The notes: a model not told the origin generated them from the sequence alone. 64,000 nucleotides of DNA from Syntrophorhabdus sp. PtaB.Bin047 (GCA_002067235.1 MVQP01000004.1:1-64000); one strand, 5' to 3'; positions 52,377-60,876 are shown, numbered from the stretch's first letter. Program-made: numbers and translations.

Positions 52377-53381
52377 CTACCGGGATCTCTTTTCTTCTTG
52401 ACCTCTTGAGCCCTGGGACCCTTGAACCGTCTTTTCATCTTCGACGATCTCTATTTCGTTCGATAAGGTCGTTGCCGGCATCTGCTCGAATGGTCTCCTG
52501 CAGAAATCCAACCGGATCCTGTATTTGCCCGATGCCACTCCCTCGGGCAGTGTTGCGCGAATGGACCGCGACGCGTTCCTGTCGTTGATCGGAACGCACT
52601 CTTCCCCTTCCTGTCCCTCGATCGTCAGGGGTGTCACGCCGGTCTTCCCGTCGCCGTCCTGGAGCAAAGTTGCCGTCTTGCGGATCCCGAAAGGGAAGTC
52701 GCTTAAGGATGTGAGAAAGAAGCGGACCTTTTCCCCCTGCCTGTAGCGGTCGTATTCGGTCGAGAGGTAGAGTTTGCGGTTGAATTCGCTTTCCCTGGTG
52801 CCGGTCTTTGACGTTGCCGCTTCCCAGAAGCGGGGCTTTCCGGAATCGAGGTGGATGTTCTTGCCCCCGTAATGGCCGACGCCGCAGCAATTCTCCCTGC
52901 GGATGGTATCCCAGAGGAGCCTGCCGTTTATCCCGTCGAGGTAGAAATCCAGAGCCATGCCGTCCATATGTGCGCTCGTCCTGGCCACGTTGCCGCCGGA
53001 CTTCTTCAGCTTCTGGTTATATGCCGGACTTCTGTAGCCTGAGACGAGGTGGATGGTTTTGCCCGGGGCGATCCTGTCAGTGAAATAATCGAGGAGAACG
53101 AGAAGCCTCACGGAGATGTGCTCTCCCTTCCGACCGTCGGTAAAACCGAAGACCCTGTCGATGGCGTCGAGCGCATCCTCATTGAACCTGCCGTCGGCAT
53201 CAAAGAGGTTTACCGTTGCTTCCCGTCCGTTGTGCTCGTTCCGTATGCTTATCTTCCCGTCCCCCATCCGGAAGAAACGGACAGGGTCAGACGATGCCGT
53301 GCTCAGGCAGGGGAAGAGTATGAGCAGCGAAACGGCGATCAACAAAGACCGGTTCAGCAGTGAAAGGCGCGAAGCTGCCAT
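52377..53381 (-). CDS. Exported DUF882 (YcbK-like) peptidase-fold protein
   Basis: A 334-residue protein with an export signal (SLLIAVSLLILFPCLSTAS). The DUF882/peptidase M15-like core is seen as VSGYRSPAYNQKLKKSGG, TSAHMDGMALDFYLDG and GVGHYGGKNIHLDSG, giving the His-Asp-His zinc ligands of the fold. A C-terminal beta domain of about 130 residues follows. It probably acts on peptidoglycan in the periplasm. The start is set at ATG 53381 because the promoter's expected transcription start falls near 53395, which would exclude ATG 53396. Confidence 0.85.
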   Translation of the reverse strand: MAASRLSLLNRSLLIAVSLLILFPCLSTASSDPVRFFRMGDGKISIRNEHNGREATVNLFDADGRFNEDALDAIDRVFGFTDGRKGEHISVRLLVLLDYFTDRIAPGKTIHLVSGYRSPAYNQKLKKSGGNVARTSAHMDGMALDFYLDGINGRLLWDTIRRENCCGVGHYGGKNIHLDSGKPRFWEAATSKTGTRESEFNRKLYLSTEYDRYRQGEKVRFFLTSLSDFPFGIRKTATLLQDGDGKTGVTPLTIEGQEGEECVPINDRNASRSIRATLPEGVASGKYRIRLDFCRRPFEQMPATTLSNEIEIVEDEKTVQGSQGSRGQEEKRSR

Positions 53382-53401
53382 GTCGGACAAAATCATGCAG
53401 A

Positions 53402-53430
53402 ATTATAATAGGTTACCAGGGGATATGCAA
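53402..53430 (-). promoter_or_regulatory. Promoter for the DUF882 gene
   Basis: On the minus strand TTGCAT (53430-53425), 17-base spacer and a perfect TATAAT (53407-53402). The predicted start near 53395 leaves a leader of only about 14 bases before ATG 53381. Confidence 0.5.
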
Positions 53431-53433
53431 CCG

Positions 53434-53632
53434 AAAGACGGTTCAAGGGATAAAGAAGGTCCCAGGTCCCAGGTTTCAGGTTTCAGGCAAGAGACGGTTG
53501 CGGGTTCCGGGTTTGCGTGTTGCGAGTCAACTGCCAAAATGCCCTGGTCCGTGATTGTGTTGACAGTTGCCTGTACGGTCTTGGTCTTTTTCCTGAAACC
53601 TGAAACGTGAAACGTTGAACCGCTTTCTCGGT
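53434..53632. repeat. Opposed arrays of CAGGTTTCAGG-type units
   Basis: Left arm 53434-53490: AAAGACGGTTCAAGGGATAAAG, then CCCAGGT and TTTCAGG units. Inner half: AGACGGTTGCGGGTTCCGGG with CAACTG at 53528 facing CAGTTG at 53565. Right arm 53583-53632: GGTCTTTTTCCTGAAACCTGAAACGTG and GAAACGTTGAACC. The arms pair over about 40 bases. It fills most of the divergent gap between the DUF882 and TPR genes. Confidence 0.8.
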
Positions 53633-53763
53633 TTTGCCTCTTGCAACATGTTGGAAATTCGTGGACAATGGATAAGAATGCAGGGTACGAAGGAGGTCCC
53701 GGGAGGTCCATCAGGTTTCCCCGGGGTCCCTGCCCTGTGACATCTTGAGAGGAGAGTCTGCAT

Positions 53764-54357
53764 ATGAGAAGAAGATATTCCATCCTTGCTGTTCTTGCGT
53801 TTCTCGTATTTCTTGCCCCGGCAGCACGGGCCGCGGACGAAAAGGTGCAGGACGCCGCCTATTGGAGGACCGAAGGCGACAAGTCTATCCAGACACGGGA
53901 ATACGACAAAGCGATCGAATGCTACAAGAAGTCCCATGCCATGGACCCTCTGTACGCACGGACGGTCTTTCGCATTGCACATGTCTATAATGCTCAGAAG
54001 AAGTTCGAGCAGGCTCAGCCCTATCTCGACAAGGCGCTGGAACTGGTCAAGTCAGGGAAGGACAGCTCAAAGCTTCTCATTAGCGATATCTACGCCGAGA
54101 AAGGCTACATCCTGCTGCTCATGGGAAAGTACAGGGACGCATTGCCGCTTTACGACCTCGCCATCGAGGGCGACCCGAAATGGGCCTATCCGGTCTTCTG
54201 GAAGGCGTATGCATATTTCAAGCTGAATGACTACGGGAAGGCCCTTGAACTGTGCAACAAAGTGCTTCAGATGGAACCGAACAACAGAGATGCACAGAAG
54301 CTCAAAGGGATGATAGAACAACAACAATCGGCACCCCCGTCATCGCCCGGGAAGTAG
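53764..54357 (+). CDS. Exported TPR protein
   Basis: A 197-residue protein with a signal peptide (RRRYSILAVLAFLVFLAPAARA) and three to four TPR units: AAYWRTEGDKSIQTREYDKAIECYKKSHAMDP, VFRIAHVYNAQKKFEQAQPYLDKALEL, EKGYILLLMGKYRDALPLYDLAIEGDP and FKLNDYGKALELCNKVLQMEP (each quoted in part). It is probably a periplasmic scaffold; no partner is evident. A GAGAGGAGAG site precedes the ATG. It converges with mreB. Confidence 0.85.
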   Translation: MRRRYSILAVLAFLVFLAPAARAADEKVQDAAYWRTEGDKSIQTREYDKAIECYKKSHAMDPLYARTVFRIAHVYNAQKKFEQAQPYLDKALELVKSGKDSSKLLISDIYAEKGYILLLMGKYRDALPLYDLAIEGDPKWAYPVFWKAYAYFKLNDYGKALELCNKVLQMEPNNRDAQKLKGMIEQQQSAPPSSPGK

Positions 54358-54388
54358 GGTCAGGAGAGCGGCCCCTCCCGCCTCTTGT

Positions 54389-55429
54389 TCAGAGGTCCGT
54401 CGCGATCTCCTTGAGAAGGCGTATTTCGTCGAGTGCCCTGCCCGCCCCCTCGACCACAGCGGTCAGGGGGTTTTCCGCGATGATGACGGGAAGATGGGTG
54501 ACACTGCTGATGAGAAGGTCGAGGTTCTTCAGAAGCGCTCCACCGCCGGTGATGACGATACCCTTGTCTACAATATCCGAGGCCAGTTCCGGCGGCATGC
54601 GTTCGAGAGCGATCCGCACCGCGTCCACGATGGTGTTGACGGGCTCCGCTATGGCTTCCCTTACCTCTCGTGACGAGATCTCCAGCGTCTTCGGTATCCC
54701 GCTCGTGAGATCTCTCCCGCTGGCCTCCATCGTCATTTCTTCTTCGTCGGGACCCGGGCATGCCGAGCCGATGGTGACCTTTATTCTCTCCGCCGTCCTC
54801 TCGCCGACGAGAAGACCATACTTCCGCCTCAGGTACTGCACGATGGCCTCATCGATCTTGTCCCCGGCGACACGCACGGAATTGCAGTAAACGGTGCCGG
54901 CAAGGCTGATGACGGCAACTTCCGTGGTGCCTCCGCCGATATCGACTATCATGTTCCCACTGGGCTCGGTGATGGGCATGCCCACGCCGATCGCTGCGGC
55001 CATCGGCTCCTCGATGAGATACACCTCACGCGCCCCCGCGGACTCGGCTGATTCCTTGACGGCGCGCCTTTCAATAGGAGTCACCACGGAGGGCACGGAA
55101 ATGACGACCCTCGGCCTCGCGAAATGCTTTCTGTTGTGTATCTTGTGGATGAAGTGCCTCAGCATTGCCTCGGTTGTCTCAAAATCGGCGATCACGCCAT
55201 CCCTGAGAGGTTGCACGGCAACGATGTTGCCCGGTGTCTTGCCCAGCATCTTCCTGGCTTCCGTACCAACGGAAATGATCTTCCTTGTTCCCCGCGAATT
55301 CTCGTGAACGGCCACGACGGAAGGTTCATTGGAGACGATACCTCTGCTCTTCACGTAGATGAGCGTATTGTCGGTACCCAGGTCGATGCCGAGATCCTTC
55401 GACGCGAAACTGAAAAGTGATGCAAGCAC
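54389..55429 (-). CDS. mreB: Rod shape-determining protein MreB
   Basis: Actin-like filament protein that directs lateral wall synthesis. The 346-residue protein has the phosphate-1 motif [70 protein letters not shown] and [15 protein letters not shown], all standard. mreC and mreD do not follow; the gene converges with a TPR gene and appears monocistronic behind a strong promoter. Confidence 0.97.
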   Translation of the reverse strand: MLASLFSFASKDLGIDLGTDNTLIYVKSRGIVSNEPSVVAVHENSRGTRKIISVGTEARKMLGKTPGNIVAVQPLRDGVIADFETTEAMLRHFIHKIHNRKHFARPRVVISVPSVVTPIERRAVKESAESAGAREVYLIEEPMAAAIGVGMPITEPSGNMIVDIGGGTTEVAVISLAGTVYCNSVRVAGDKIDEAIVQYLRRKYGLLVGERTAERIKVTIGSACPGPDEEEMTMEASGRDLTSGIPKTLEISSREVREAIAEPVNTIVDAVRIALERMPPELASDIVDKGIVITGGGALLKNLDLLISSVTHLPVIIAENPLTAVVEGAGRALDEIRLLKEIATDL

Positions 55430-55464
55430 CCTTTCCCCCTCTGTTCTTTCTTAAGTGATACAGA

Positions 55465-55493
55465 TATATACTACCTTGTTGTCGCGAAATCAA
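55465..55493 (-). promoter_or_regulatory. Sigma-70 promoter for mreB
   Basis: On the minus strand TTGATT (55493-55488), 17-base spacer and TATATA (55470-55465), 36 bases before the mreB start codon. Confidence 0.65.
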
Positions 55494-55585
55494 CAGCGGG
55501 CCGCACAAGCGTGCCGATGGGATCCTTTCCGTGGAGGCGATGCCGGGGCAGCTGTTTGAACACGGTTCCCCGGTCTTTGCGGCAT

Positions 55586-55615
55586 TTGATAATCGCCGCG
55601 ACGACATGCTATAAA
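55586..55615 (+). promoter_or_regulatory. Sigma-70 promoter for the monooxygenase-like gene
   Basis: TTGATA (55586-55591), 18-base spacer, TATAAA (55610-55615), 37 bases before ATG 55652. Confidence 0.6.
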
Positions 55616-55651
55616 CTTCATCTGACAGACACAGAAAGAGGAGGTATCGGA

Positions 55652-55945
55652 ATGGTTACACTTATCGCCAGGCTGCCGATCGTGGAAGGAAGAATGGACG
55701 AAGCGTTGGCGGCGTTCAAGGCATTGATGCCTGAAGTAGCCAAAGAAGAAGGTACGGTCCTGTATTCTCTCAACGTGGAGAAAGGGAACCCAAACACCCT
55801 GGTCGTGGTCGAACAATACAGGGACAAGGAATCCTTGAAGTTCCATTCGTCCACACCCTATTTGAAGGAGTTCTTCGAGAAGAGCGCCTCATTCACCAGC
55901 GGAAAGACGGAGATTGTCATTATGGAGGAGATAAGCGGGGTCTAA
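55652..55945 (+). CDS. Antibiotic biosynthesis monooxygenase (ABM) fold protein
   Basis: A 97-residue ferredoxin-like-fold protein: MVTLIARLPIVEGRMDEALAAF, EEGTVLYSLNVEKGNPNTLVVVEQY and FHSSTPYLKEFFEK, the usual ABM order. Such proteins include quinol monooxygenases and many without known substrate. The start ATG 55652 follows AGAGGAGG and fits the promoter at 55586; the frame is open further upstream without homology. Confidence 0.85.
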   Translation: MVTLIARLPIVEGRMDEALAAFKALMPEVAKEEGTVLYSLNVEKGNPNTLVVVEQYRDKESLKFHSSTPYLKEFFEKSASFTSGKTEIVIMEEISGV

Positions 55946-55994
55946 GGGTATCCCGGGTTTCCCGATGCCCTGTCACCCCGTCTCCCCGTGCGGG

Positions 55995-56300
55995 TTATTC
56001 GATGATCGTCCCTTTGCCTGTCTTCTGGTATTCGAGGACGACATGCTCGGCAAAGGCCGTTCTCGCCTGGGAATTCGGCTGGAATCCCCGCGACCTGCAC
56101 CAATCGAGAAACGTCTCCGGATCGAAGTCCGCGCGGATGGCGACATTGCCGGCACGCCTTATCTCTTCGAGCTCCCTCCTGACGAGGGTCTTCCAATCTT
56201 CAAAAGTATCGGGCATGTCCCTCGAATCCGTAAAGATCTCACGCGCCCTGCGGTAAGCGGACTCATCCTTGAAGCATACAATCCCTACAACATAGCTCAA
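55995..56300 (-). CDS. Hypothetical protein with TTG start
   Basis: A 101-residue soluble protein. The frame is open to 56396, but a near-perfect AAAGGAGGTG ribosome binding site ends six bases before TTG 56300, and the peptide from there (LSYVVGIVCFKDESAYRRAREIF) looks like a real N-terminus. The rest contains two Trp and a conserved-looking FLDWCRSRGFQ and HVVLEYQKTGKG. I do not recognise the family. It sits next to the repeat-rich stretch 56301-56984. Confidence 0.65.
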   Translation of the reverse strand: MSYVVGIVCFKDESAYRRAREIFTDSRDMPDTFEDWKTLVRRELEEIRRAGNVAIRADFDPETFLDWCRSRGFQPNSQARTAFAEHVVLEYQKTGKGTIIE

Positions 56301-56355
56301 TGTGCCACCTCCTTTACTATTCTTGCAGAATACGGGGCGTTCCGCAAGGGGCTGG

Positions 56356-56402
56356 AAGACCGTTCCAGGGTTCAAGGGTTCAAGAGTCAAAGACAAAGAA
56401 AA
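56356..56402 (+). repeat. Short array GACCGTTCCAGGGTTCAAGGG with AAAGACAAAG
   Basis: GACCGTTCCAGG, two GGTTCAAG units and then GTCAAAGACAAAG. It carries both conserved words of the window's repeat family in the same order as the copy at 16797. Confidence 0.65.
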
Positions 56403-56590
56403 AAACTACAAGGTGCTGACCGGGATGGACAGGTTTCGCTCGGTCAAAGCCTGTCAATATCGTCCATTATGCATTCCAAATGCAATATAGCCGATGATTC
56501 GCCATATGGCAATACATGACCCATTCAGCTGTGTGCCCCGCTGCAAAGCTGAAACCCCTTCTATGGGGGAGTCATGCGGCAGGTTGCGGG

Positions 56591-56883
56591 GCGCGTGATC
56601 CTGGCTCCCCCGGGCAGCCACGCTTAAGGATCACACCTGCGAGAGACGGTTGCAGGTTGCTGGTCTCAAGTTTCAGGTCAAAAGCAAAAAGACGGTGCGG
56701 ACAGAGGTGGGTGCGGGTTGCAGACTGGTCGTCCGCATACATAGCTTTGCCGCGTATCGCCAACATGGTGCAGCCAGACGCATCGGTTCCGGTCACTCTG
56801 TACCCGGTCCGCGCTCCCCGAAAGCTTGAGCGGGTCCCGTGATCCTATGCTAACGGCTGCCCGGGGGAGCCAGGACCACGCGC
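56591..56883. mobile_element. Possible non-coding element with 44-45 bp inverted ends (MITE-like)
   Basis: The left end 56591-56634 (GCGCGTGATCCTGGCTCCCC, then CGGGCAGCCACGCTTAAGGATCAC) is nearly the reverse complement of the right end 56839-56883 (GTGATCCTATGCTAACGGCT, then GCCCGGGGGAGCCAGGACCACGCGC). Few mismatches separate them. Each end is itself partly palindromic (GTGATCC at both sides). The 204-base interior has no gene and includes a TTTCAGG-type array. No target-site duplication was found. Alternatively it is a large structured RNA or operator. Confidence 0.4.
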
Positions 56884-56984
56884 GAGGGGGGAAGTGAGGG
56901 TCAAAAACCAAGCGAAGGAACGGAGCGAAGCTCGCCTGCAAAAGGTATTTGCTTTTGAAGGAACGTTCCCTGCCTGCACATGAT

Positions 56985-57830
56985 TCAAGCCATTGCCAGC
57001 CCGACCACTTCCTGACATGGTATCGTGATACGGTCATCCTCCGAACGAAAGTGCTCTGCGGCCCTTATGACGGTCAGCCTTATGTTGGAAGCGACTTCGT
57101 CTGGTATATTCTTGAGAAGCATTTGGAGTCGGCCACTTATCCCTACCACCATATCCCAGTATTCCTCCGAGCTTTTCACCTCAAGCGAAAAGTTGTGGCG
57201 CGTGGTTCGAATGCTACGGAAGCCGGCATCGGATAGCGCTTTTTCGAGTACCCCTTCCAATCCGAAATCGAACCACATGGGCGCGCCGGGCACAACAGCA
57301 GCAGGCCATAGCTCGCGAATGGTTCTTGCGACGATCCCGATCACAATGGCGCGATCAGGTGTGCTCCAAACGGAGAGTGCGAGGGTGCCAGACATCCTTT
57401 TAAGAACACGCCTCATCTCTTGCAGGGCCTTCATCCGGTCGGTCATATGCACCAGTCCGTGACTGCAGAGAACCACATCAAACGAATCATCCGGAAACGG
57501 TAACGCTTCCGCATCGCCTTCTCGAAAGACAACATTACTAATCCCCTTTTCTTCAGCCTTTTTCTTTGCAATATCTAACATCCCCGGAGCAAGGTCGATC
57601 CCCGTCACTACCCCGCCTGGGGCAACAAGGGATGCCGCCGTGAGCGAAGGAATTCCAGGTCCACAGGCAACATCGAGGATATGCTGTCCGGGGAGAAGAC
57701 TTGCAGCGTCAAGAAGGGGCTGCGCCAGGTCTTCGAATACTTTGCACCCGTATTCATCATACCCGGACGCGGTCATGCTGTAAACCTGCCGTTCAATTAC
57801 TTTGTACTCAACCGGATCAAACGATGTCAT
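56985..57830 (-). CDS. SAM-dependent methyltransferase, class I
   Basis: A 281-residue protein of the Methyltransf_11/UbiE-like group. The SAM motif I is ILDVACGPGIPSLTAAS, motif II GVVTGIDLAPGMLDIAK, and further motifs are REGDAEALPFPDDSFDVVLCSHGL and LQEMRRVLKRMSGTLALSVW. The acceptor is unknown. ATG 57830 has an AAAGGAGG site eight bases upstream, so it is preferred over the in-frame start at 57881. It follows the PAS-LuxR gene by 80 bases on the same strand. Confidence 0.87.
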   Translation of the reverse strand: MTSFDPVEYKVIERQVYSMTASGYDEYGCKVFEDLAQPLLDAASLLPGQHILDVACGPGIPSLTAASLVAPGGVVTGIDLAPGMLDIAKKKAEEKGISNVVFREGDAEALPFPDDSFDVVLCSHGLVHMTDRMKALQEMRRVLKRMSGTLALSVWSTPDRAIVIGIVARTIRELWPAAVVPGAPMWFDFGLEGVLEKALSDAGFRSIRTTRHNFSLEVKSSEEYWDMVVGISGRLQMLLKNIPDEVASNIRLTVIRAAEHFRSEDDRITIPCQEVVGLAMA

Positions 57831-57881
57831 CCGTCCGCCTCCTTTCTTACAATGATACGGGGAGAGTGCCGGGCGTGACAA

Positions 57882-57897
57882 TCACCCGAACGGGTGA
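57882..57897. repeat. Palindromic hairpin between PAS-LuxR gene and methyltransferase gene
   Basis: TCACCCGAACGGGTGA, a six-to-seven-base-pair stem with a tiny loop, 13 bases after the regulator stop. It could be a weak terminator or a binding site for the regulator upstream of the methyltransferase gene; there is no T-run. Confidence 0.35.
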
Positions 57898-57910
57898 CAC
57901 AACAACGGGT

Positions 57911-58669
57911 TTACCTGAGGTTGTGGGAAGCCGCCCAGACCGCCGCCTGGGTGCGGTCTTTAACAGCGAGCTTGAAAAAGATATTTCTGACGTGTGTCTT
58001 AACTGTATCGGGACTGATGCAGAGGATATCGGCGATCTCCCTGTTGGAAAACCCTCTTGTGATGAGCCTGAGCACCTCCTGCTCCCGAAGGGTGAGAGCG
58101 ATATCCCGACCTTCTGCGACCGGTTTTACGTGGTCGATGTTTTCGGTTTTGTTCAATTCTCTCAGTGTTTCTTCAAGGGATTCGATGTATTTCTTGCGTT
58201 TTTTCTCGTCTCTTTTCTTGTCTGTGATCTGTATGATGATCTCGAAAATGTGTTTGACGGAGCCATCCTCATCAAATATGGGGTATGCCTTCACTTCTGC
58301 GTACCGACGTTCCTTGTTGGGCAAATCAAGCCATCTTTCCATGATACAGGGTTCTTTGGTATCGGAAACGATCTTCAAGAGACATACGGGGCATGGCGCT
58401 TCTCTCCTGCGCCAAACCTTATAGCAGGGTTTTCCAATCATCTCGCTTAACGGTTTCTCAACCGCAGCCGCCATGACCTTGTTGGACCAGAGGACCGTAT
58501 AGTCCTTGTCGAGTATATTGACGGCAATATCCGGAGCGCTCTCGAAGACCGCCTTAAAGAGATTCAACGAAGTGTCAAAAGAGAGTTTTGTCTGTGCCAT
58601 AGGATGTCTATGTTCCGAAGAAACAGGACAACCTTCCAAGAGTTGTTTCCCTTTAATGCTTCTTTCCAT
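57911..58669 (-). CDS. PAS-domain LuxR-family transcription regulator
   Basis: A 252-residue regulator. Residues about 40-150 form a PAS domain (LFKAVFESAPDIAVNILDKDYTVLWSNKVM, KPCYKVWRRREAPCPVCLL, VKAYPIFDEDGSVKHIFEI quoted in parts), with a CPVC pair that could sense metal or redox state. A coiled-coil linker follows, then the GerE-type helix-turn-helix LTLREQEVLRLITRGFSNREIADILCISPDTVKTHVRNIF. There is no receiver domain. ATG 58669 has AAAAAGGAAGG upstream; 58600 is an alternative. It may control the downstream methyltransferase. Confidence 0.85.
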   Translation of the reverse strand: MERSIKGKQLLEGCPVSSEHRHPMAQTKLSFDTSLNLFKAVFESAPDIAVNILDKDYTVLWSNKVMAAAVEKPLSEMIGKPCYKVWRRREAPCPVCLLKIVSDTKEPCIMERWLDLPNKERRYAEVKAYPIFDEDGSVKHIFEIIIQITDKKRDEKKRKKYIESLEETLRELNKTENIDHVKPVAEGRDIALTLREQEVLRLITRGFSNREIADILCISPDTVKTHVRNIFFKLAVKDRTQAAVWAASHNLR

Positions 58670-58955
58670 TTTCCTTCCTTTTTCCATTTTCTGCAACAGC
58701 TAATCTATCGATTGCGGACTGTGATCCAAGACGCCTTGGACGTCATTGATCCCATTGACTACGAGAAGTGGTTGTCGAGCTGTAGACGATCATAGGCTTC
58801 ATCTCGATCGAGTCCATAAAGACCACGGCTCTATTGCCGCTACTCCCCAGTGAAACAACCCCGGTCAGTGCGTTGGCCGCATGATTCTTCCTTGGCCCAC
58901 GGAGCACGGGAATGAGACCCCGCGCTGACCCACGCACCGGACCCATCATTGAGCG

Positions 58956-59498
58956 CTAGACCCCAGCCGGAAGCTTCGACGCCATCAGCATTCTTCGGTC
59001 CAGTTTGCGGCCATCCACGATGAATGTGCCGTCGCCGACGGCGTGGACGGTTCGTTTCTCTTTGCGCGACGTGTCGAAGTATGCGGCGAGGGCTTCGAGG
59101 ATGACGATGTTGTGTCTTTTGATGATGTCGATGACCCTGCATTCGATGTTGGCGAGGCATTCCTGTATTAAGGGCGCTTTGACCATCTTGCCTTTTACGG
59201 GGGTGAGCTTGAACTTGGTGAATTTGTCCGTATCGGAGCCGGAGCATGTTCCTATTCCGACGACCTTATCGAGCATGTCGACGGTGGGGACCGCGACAAC
59301 ACACTCCTTCGTTGTCCGGAGGGCCCTGAAAGAATAGTTCCATTCCCCGGTCGTCATGGCAAAGACCGGTGTGAAGTCCATGACCATTGTCCATGAGATC
59401 GTCATGATGTTGTCCTTCTTTCCATCATTCGTCGTAACAAGGACAACCGGGCCCGGTTCCAGCAGCATAAAGGCTCTACTAATCTCCAATTGCTCCAC
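58956..59498 (-). CDS. Flavin reductase-like FMN-binding protein
   Basis: A 180-residue split-barrel flavoprotein. Segments GPVVLVTTNDGKKDNIMTISWTMVMDFTP, WNYSFRALRTTKECVVAVPTVDM and IECRVIDIIKRHNIVILEAL are characteristic (each in part). The family includes flavin reductases and flavoredoxin-like electron carriers common in sulfate reducers. The frame continues to 59648, but the promoter at 59527-59554 and the normal family length place the start at GTG 59498. It is likely monocistronic. Confidence 0.87.
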   Translation of the reverse strand: MEQLEISRAFMLLEPGPVVLVTTNDGKKDNIMTISWTMVMDFTPVFAMTTGEWNYSFRALRTTKECVVAVPTVDMLDKVVGIGTCSGSDTDKFTKFKLTPVKGKMVKAPLIQECLANIECRVIDIIKRHNIVILEALAAYFDTSRKEKRTVHAVGDGTFIVDGRKLDRRMLMASKLPAGV

Positions 59499-59526
59499 GA
59501 GAACACCCCCCCCTGTTTTTATGAAC

Positions 59527-59554
59527 ACTATACGCATTAGCTCAAAGCTGACAA
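59527..59554 (-). promoter_or_regulatory. Promoter for the flavin reductase-like gene
   Basis: On the minus strand TTGTCA (59554-59549), 16-base spacer, TATAGT (59532-59527). The expected start near 59520 is 22 bases before GTG 59498 and excludes all upstream in-frame starts. Confidence 0.55.
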
Positions 59555-59774
59555 GCCATGCTTTGATCTTTCCGGCTTTTTCCATCAACCTCCACCGCTT
59601 TTGCAGTCGAACCTTCGGGGCGGGCGCTCTAAACTTTGCTACCGTCAATTTGAGTGCGAATCTAGCGGTCTGCCATCCTGCCTCGATCCTGGCGATGTCA
59701 GGCCCTGGTTTGCCAAAACATTCAGATGTGCCCCAACCCCGGGGATGTCGTTCCAGTCCCCCAATTTTTCCTGG

Positions 59775-59794
59775 ATTCCGGCCTTCGCCGGAAT
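59775..59794. repeat. ATTCCGGC-CTTC-GCCGGAAT palindromic repeat
   Basis: A perfect eight-base-pair stem with a four-base loop in the setting CTGGATTCCGG..GAATGACA, a form of the very widespread intergenic palindromes of proteobacterial genomes. It lies in the gene-free stretch 59555-59893. Confidence 0.75.
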
Positions 59795-59893
59795 GACAAT
59801 AAAAGAAATGAGGCGAAAAGAAAACTACCCTCGAACCGTCTTCCAGCTTCTCACATCCAGGCGATAAAATCCGCCTTCATTGCCTTTCCCATC

Positions 59894-59967
59894 CAAACGG
59901 TTCCAACGGTCTCTATTGCCCTTCCCGTTCCAACGGTTCCAACGGCCCTAACGGTTCAAACGGTCTG
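59894..59967 (+). repeat. Array of ACGGTTCCA 9-bp units
   Basis: Units related to ACGGTTCCA/ACGGTTCAA recur five to six times (AAACGGTTCCAACGG, CGTTCCAACGGTTCC, AACGGCCCTAACGG, TTCAAACGG) up to the stop codon of the cysteine synthase gene. A shorter array of the same unit lies at 62594-62620. Confidence 0.75.
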
Positions 59968-60876
59968 TTACGGCGGACACTTCGCGCAGATCGACCTGAA
60001 CTGCATCGTGCTGAGGTACCGGTCTCCGCGGTCGGGGAAGAGGACGACTATGGTCCCGTGGTCGATCATCTTCGCGAGGCGCATGGCGACGGCCGCGGCG
60101 GCGCCGCTGGAGGTGCCGACGAATATCCCTTCCTTCTGGGCGAGCAGGCTTGTCATTTCGAAGGCCTCGCCGTCCTCCACCATCTCCTTGAGGTCGAGGT
60201 CGCCCGGGTGATAGATGCCGGGCACCATGGACTCGCGCATGTTCTTGAGGCCCTGGATGGTGTGGCCCATGACGGGCTCGACGCCGACTATCTTGACCTC
60301 GGGTTTCACGGATTTGAGGTAGCTGCCGGTTCCCATGAGGGTGCCCGTCGTCCCCATGCCGGCGACGAAGTAATCGATCTCCCCGTTTGTCTGGCGGAAG
60401 ATCTCGGGGCCGGTTGTCTCAAAGTGGGCCAGGACGTTGTCGGGGTTCTCGTACTGATTAGGCATGTAGTACTTCTTCGGCTCGTCGTGCAGGAACGTGT
60501 GGGCCTGGCGGATGGCGCCGTCAATGTTCTCCTTGGCGGGCGTGAGGAAGACGTTCGAGCCGAGGCCCTGGAGGATGAGCCGACGTTCCGTGCTCACGCA
60601 GGCGGGCATGCATAGCTCGACGCGGTAGCCCTTCGCCGCTCCTATCATGGCGATGGCGATGCCCGTGTTGCCCGAGGTGGGTTCGAGGATCGTCTTGTCC
60701 TTCGTGAGCTCGCCTCTTTCCTCGGCCTTGGTTATCATGTACAGGGCGGGGCGGTCCTTGACGGACCCGCCGGGGTTGCAGCCCTCAAGCTTGCAGAGTA
60801 TTTTGACGTTGGGATTGGGGTTGATGTTGGTCAGTTCCACGAGTGGAGTGTTGCCGATTGCGGAGAGAATGTTCAT
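59968..60876 (-). CDS. Cysteine synthase (O-acetylserine sulfhydrylase family)
   Basis: PLP-dependent beta-substituting enzyme of 302 residues. The PLP lysine is Lys40 in NPGGSVKDRPALYM; the phosphate or substrate loop is TSGNTGIAIAM; MGTTGTLMGTGSYLK and GTSSGAAAAVAM bind the PLP phosphate. The C-terminus ends CAKCPP, an unusual CxxC. It could be CysK or CysM type; they are not separable here. An eight-base-pair hairpin at 60888-60915 covers the ribosome binding site. Confidence 0.92.
   Translation of the reverse strand: MNILSAIGNTPLVELTNINPNPNVKILCKLEGCNPGGSVKDRPALYMITKAEERGELTKDKTILEPTSGNTGIAIAMIGAAKGYRVELCMPACVSTERRLILQGLGSNVFLTPAKENIDGAIRQAHTFLHDEPKKYYMPNQYENPDNVLAHFETTGPEIFRQTNGEIDYFVAGMGTTGTLMGTGSYLKSVKPEVKIVGVEPVMGHTIQGLKNMRESMVPGIYHPGDLDLKEMVEDGEAFEMTSLLAQKEGIFVGTSSGAAAAVAMRLAKMIDHGTIVVLFPDRGDRYLSTMQFRSICAKCPP

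Larger units (their letters stand above)
56301..56984. other. 684-base gene-free stretch with repeats
   Basis: No credible gene on either strand; open frames here have no recognisable sequence and no good starts. It contains short-unit repeats at 56356-56402 and 56643-56692, a small hairpin GACAGG..CCTGTC at 56428-56455, and the inverted-end element 56591-56883. Confidence 0.55.

Noticed and set aside
50456-52438. Long minus-strand open frame (660 codons) opposite the ClC gene
   Set aside because: It is a shadow of the channel gene, rich in His, Arg, Glu and Gly without domains; the plus strand has clear ClC and CBS motifs.
56516-56842. Plus-strand 108-codon frame in the gene-free gap
   Set aside because: It runs through the inverted-end element and a repeat array, has no ribosome binding site and low-complexity composition.
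58743-58949. Minus-strand 68-codon frame between PAS-LuxR and flavin reductase genes
   Set aside because: It ends NALTGVVSLGSSGNRAVVF-like with no good ribosome binding site or recognised family; possibly a gene remnant, but unsupported.
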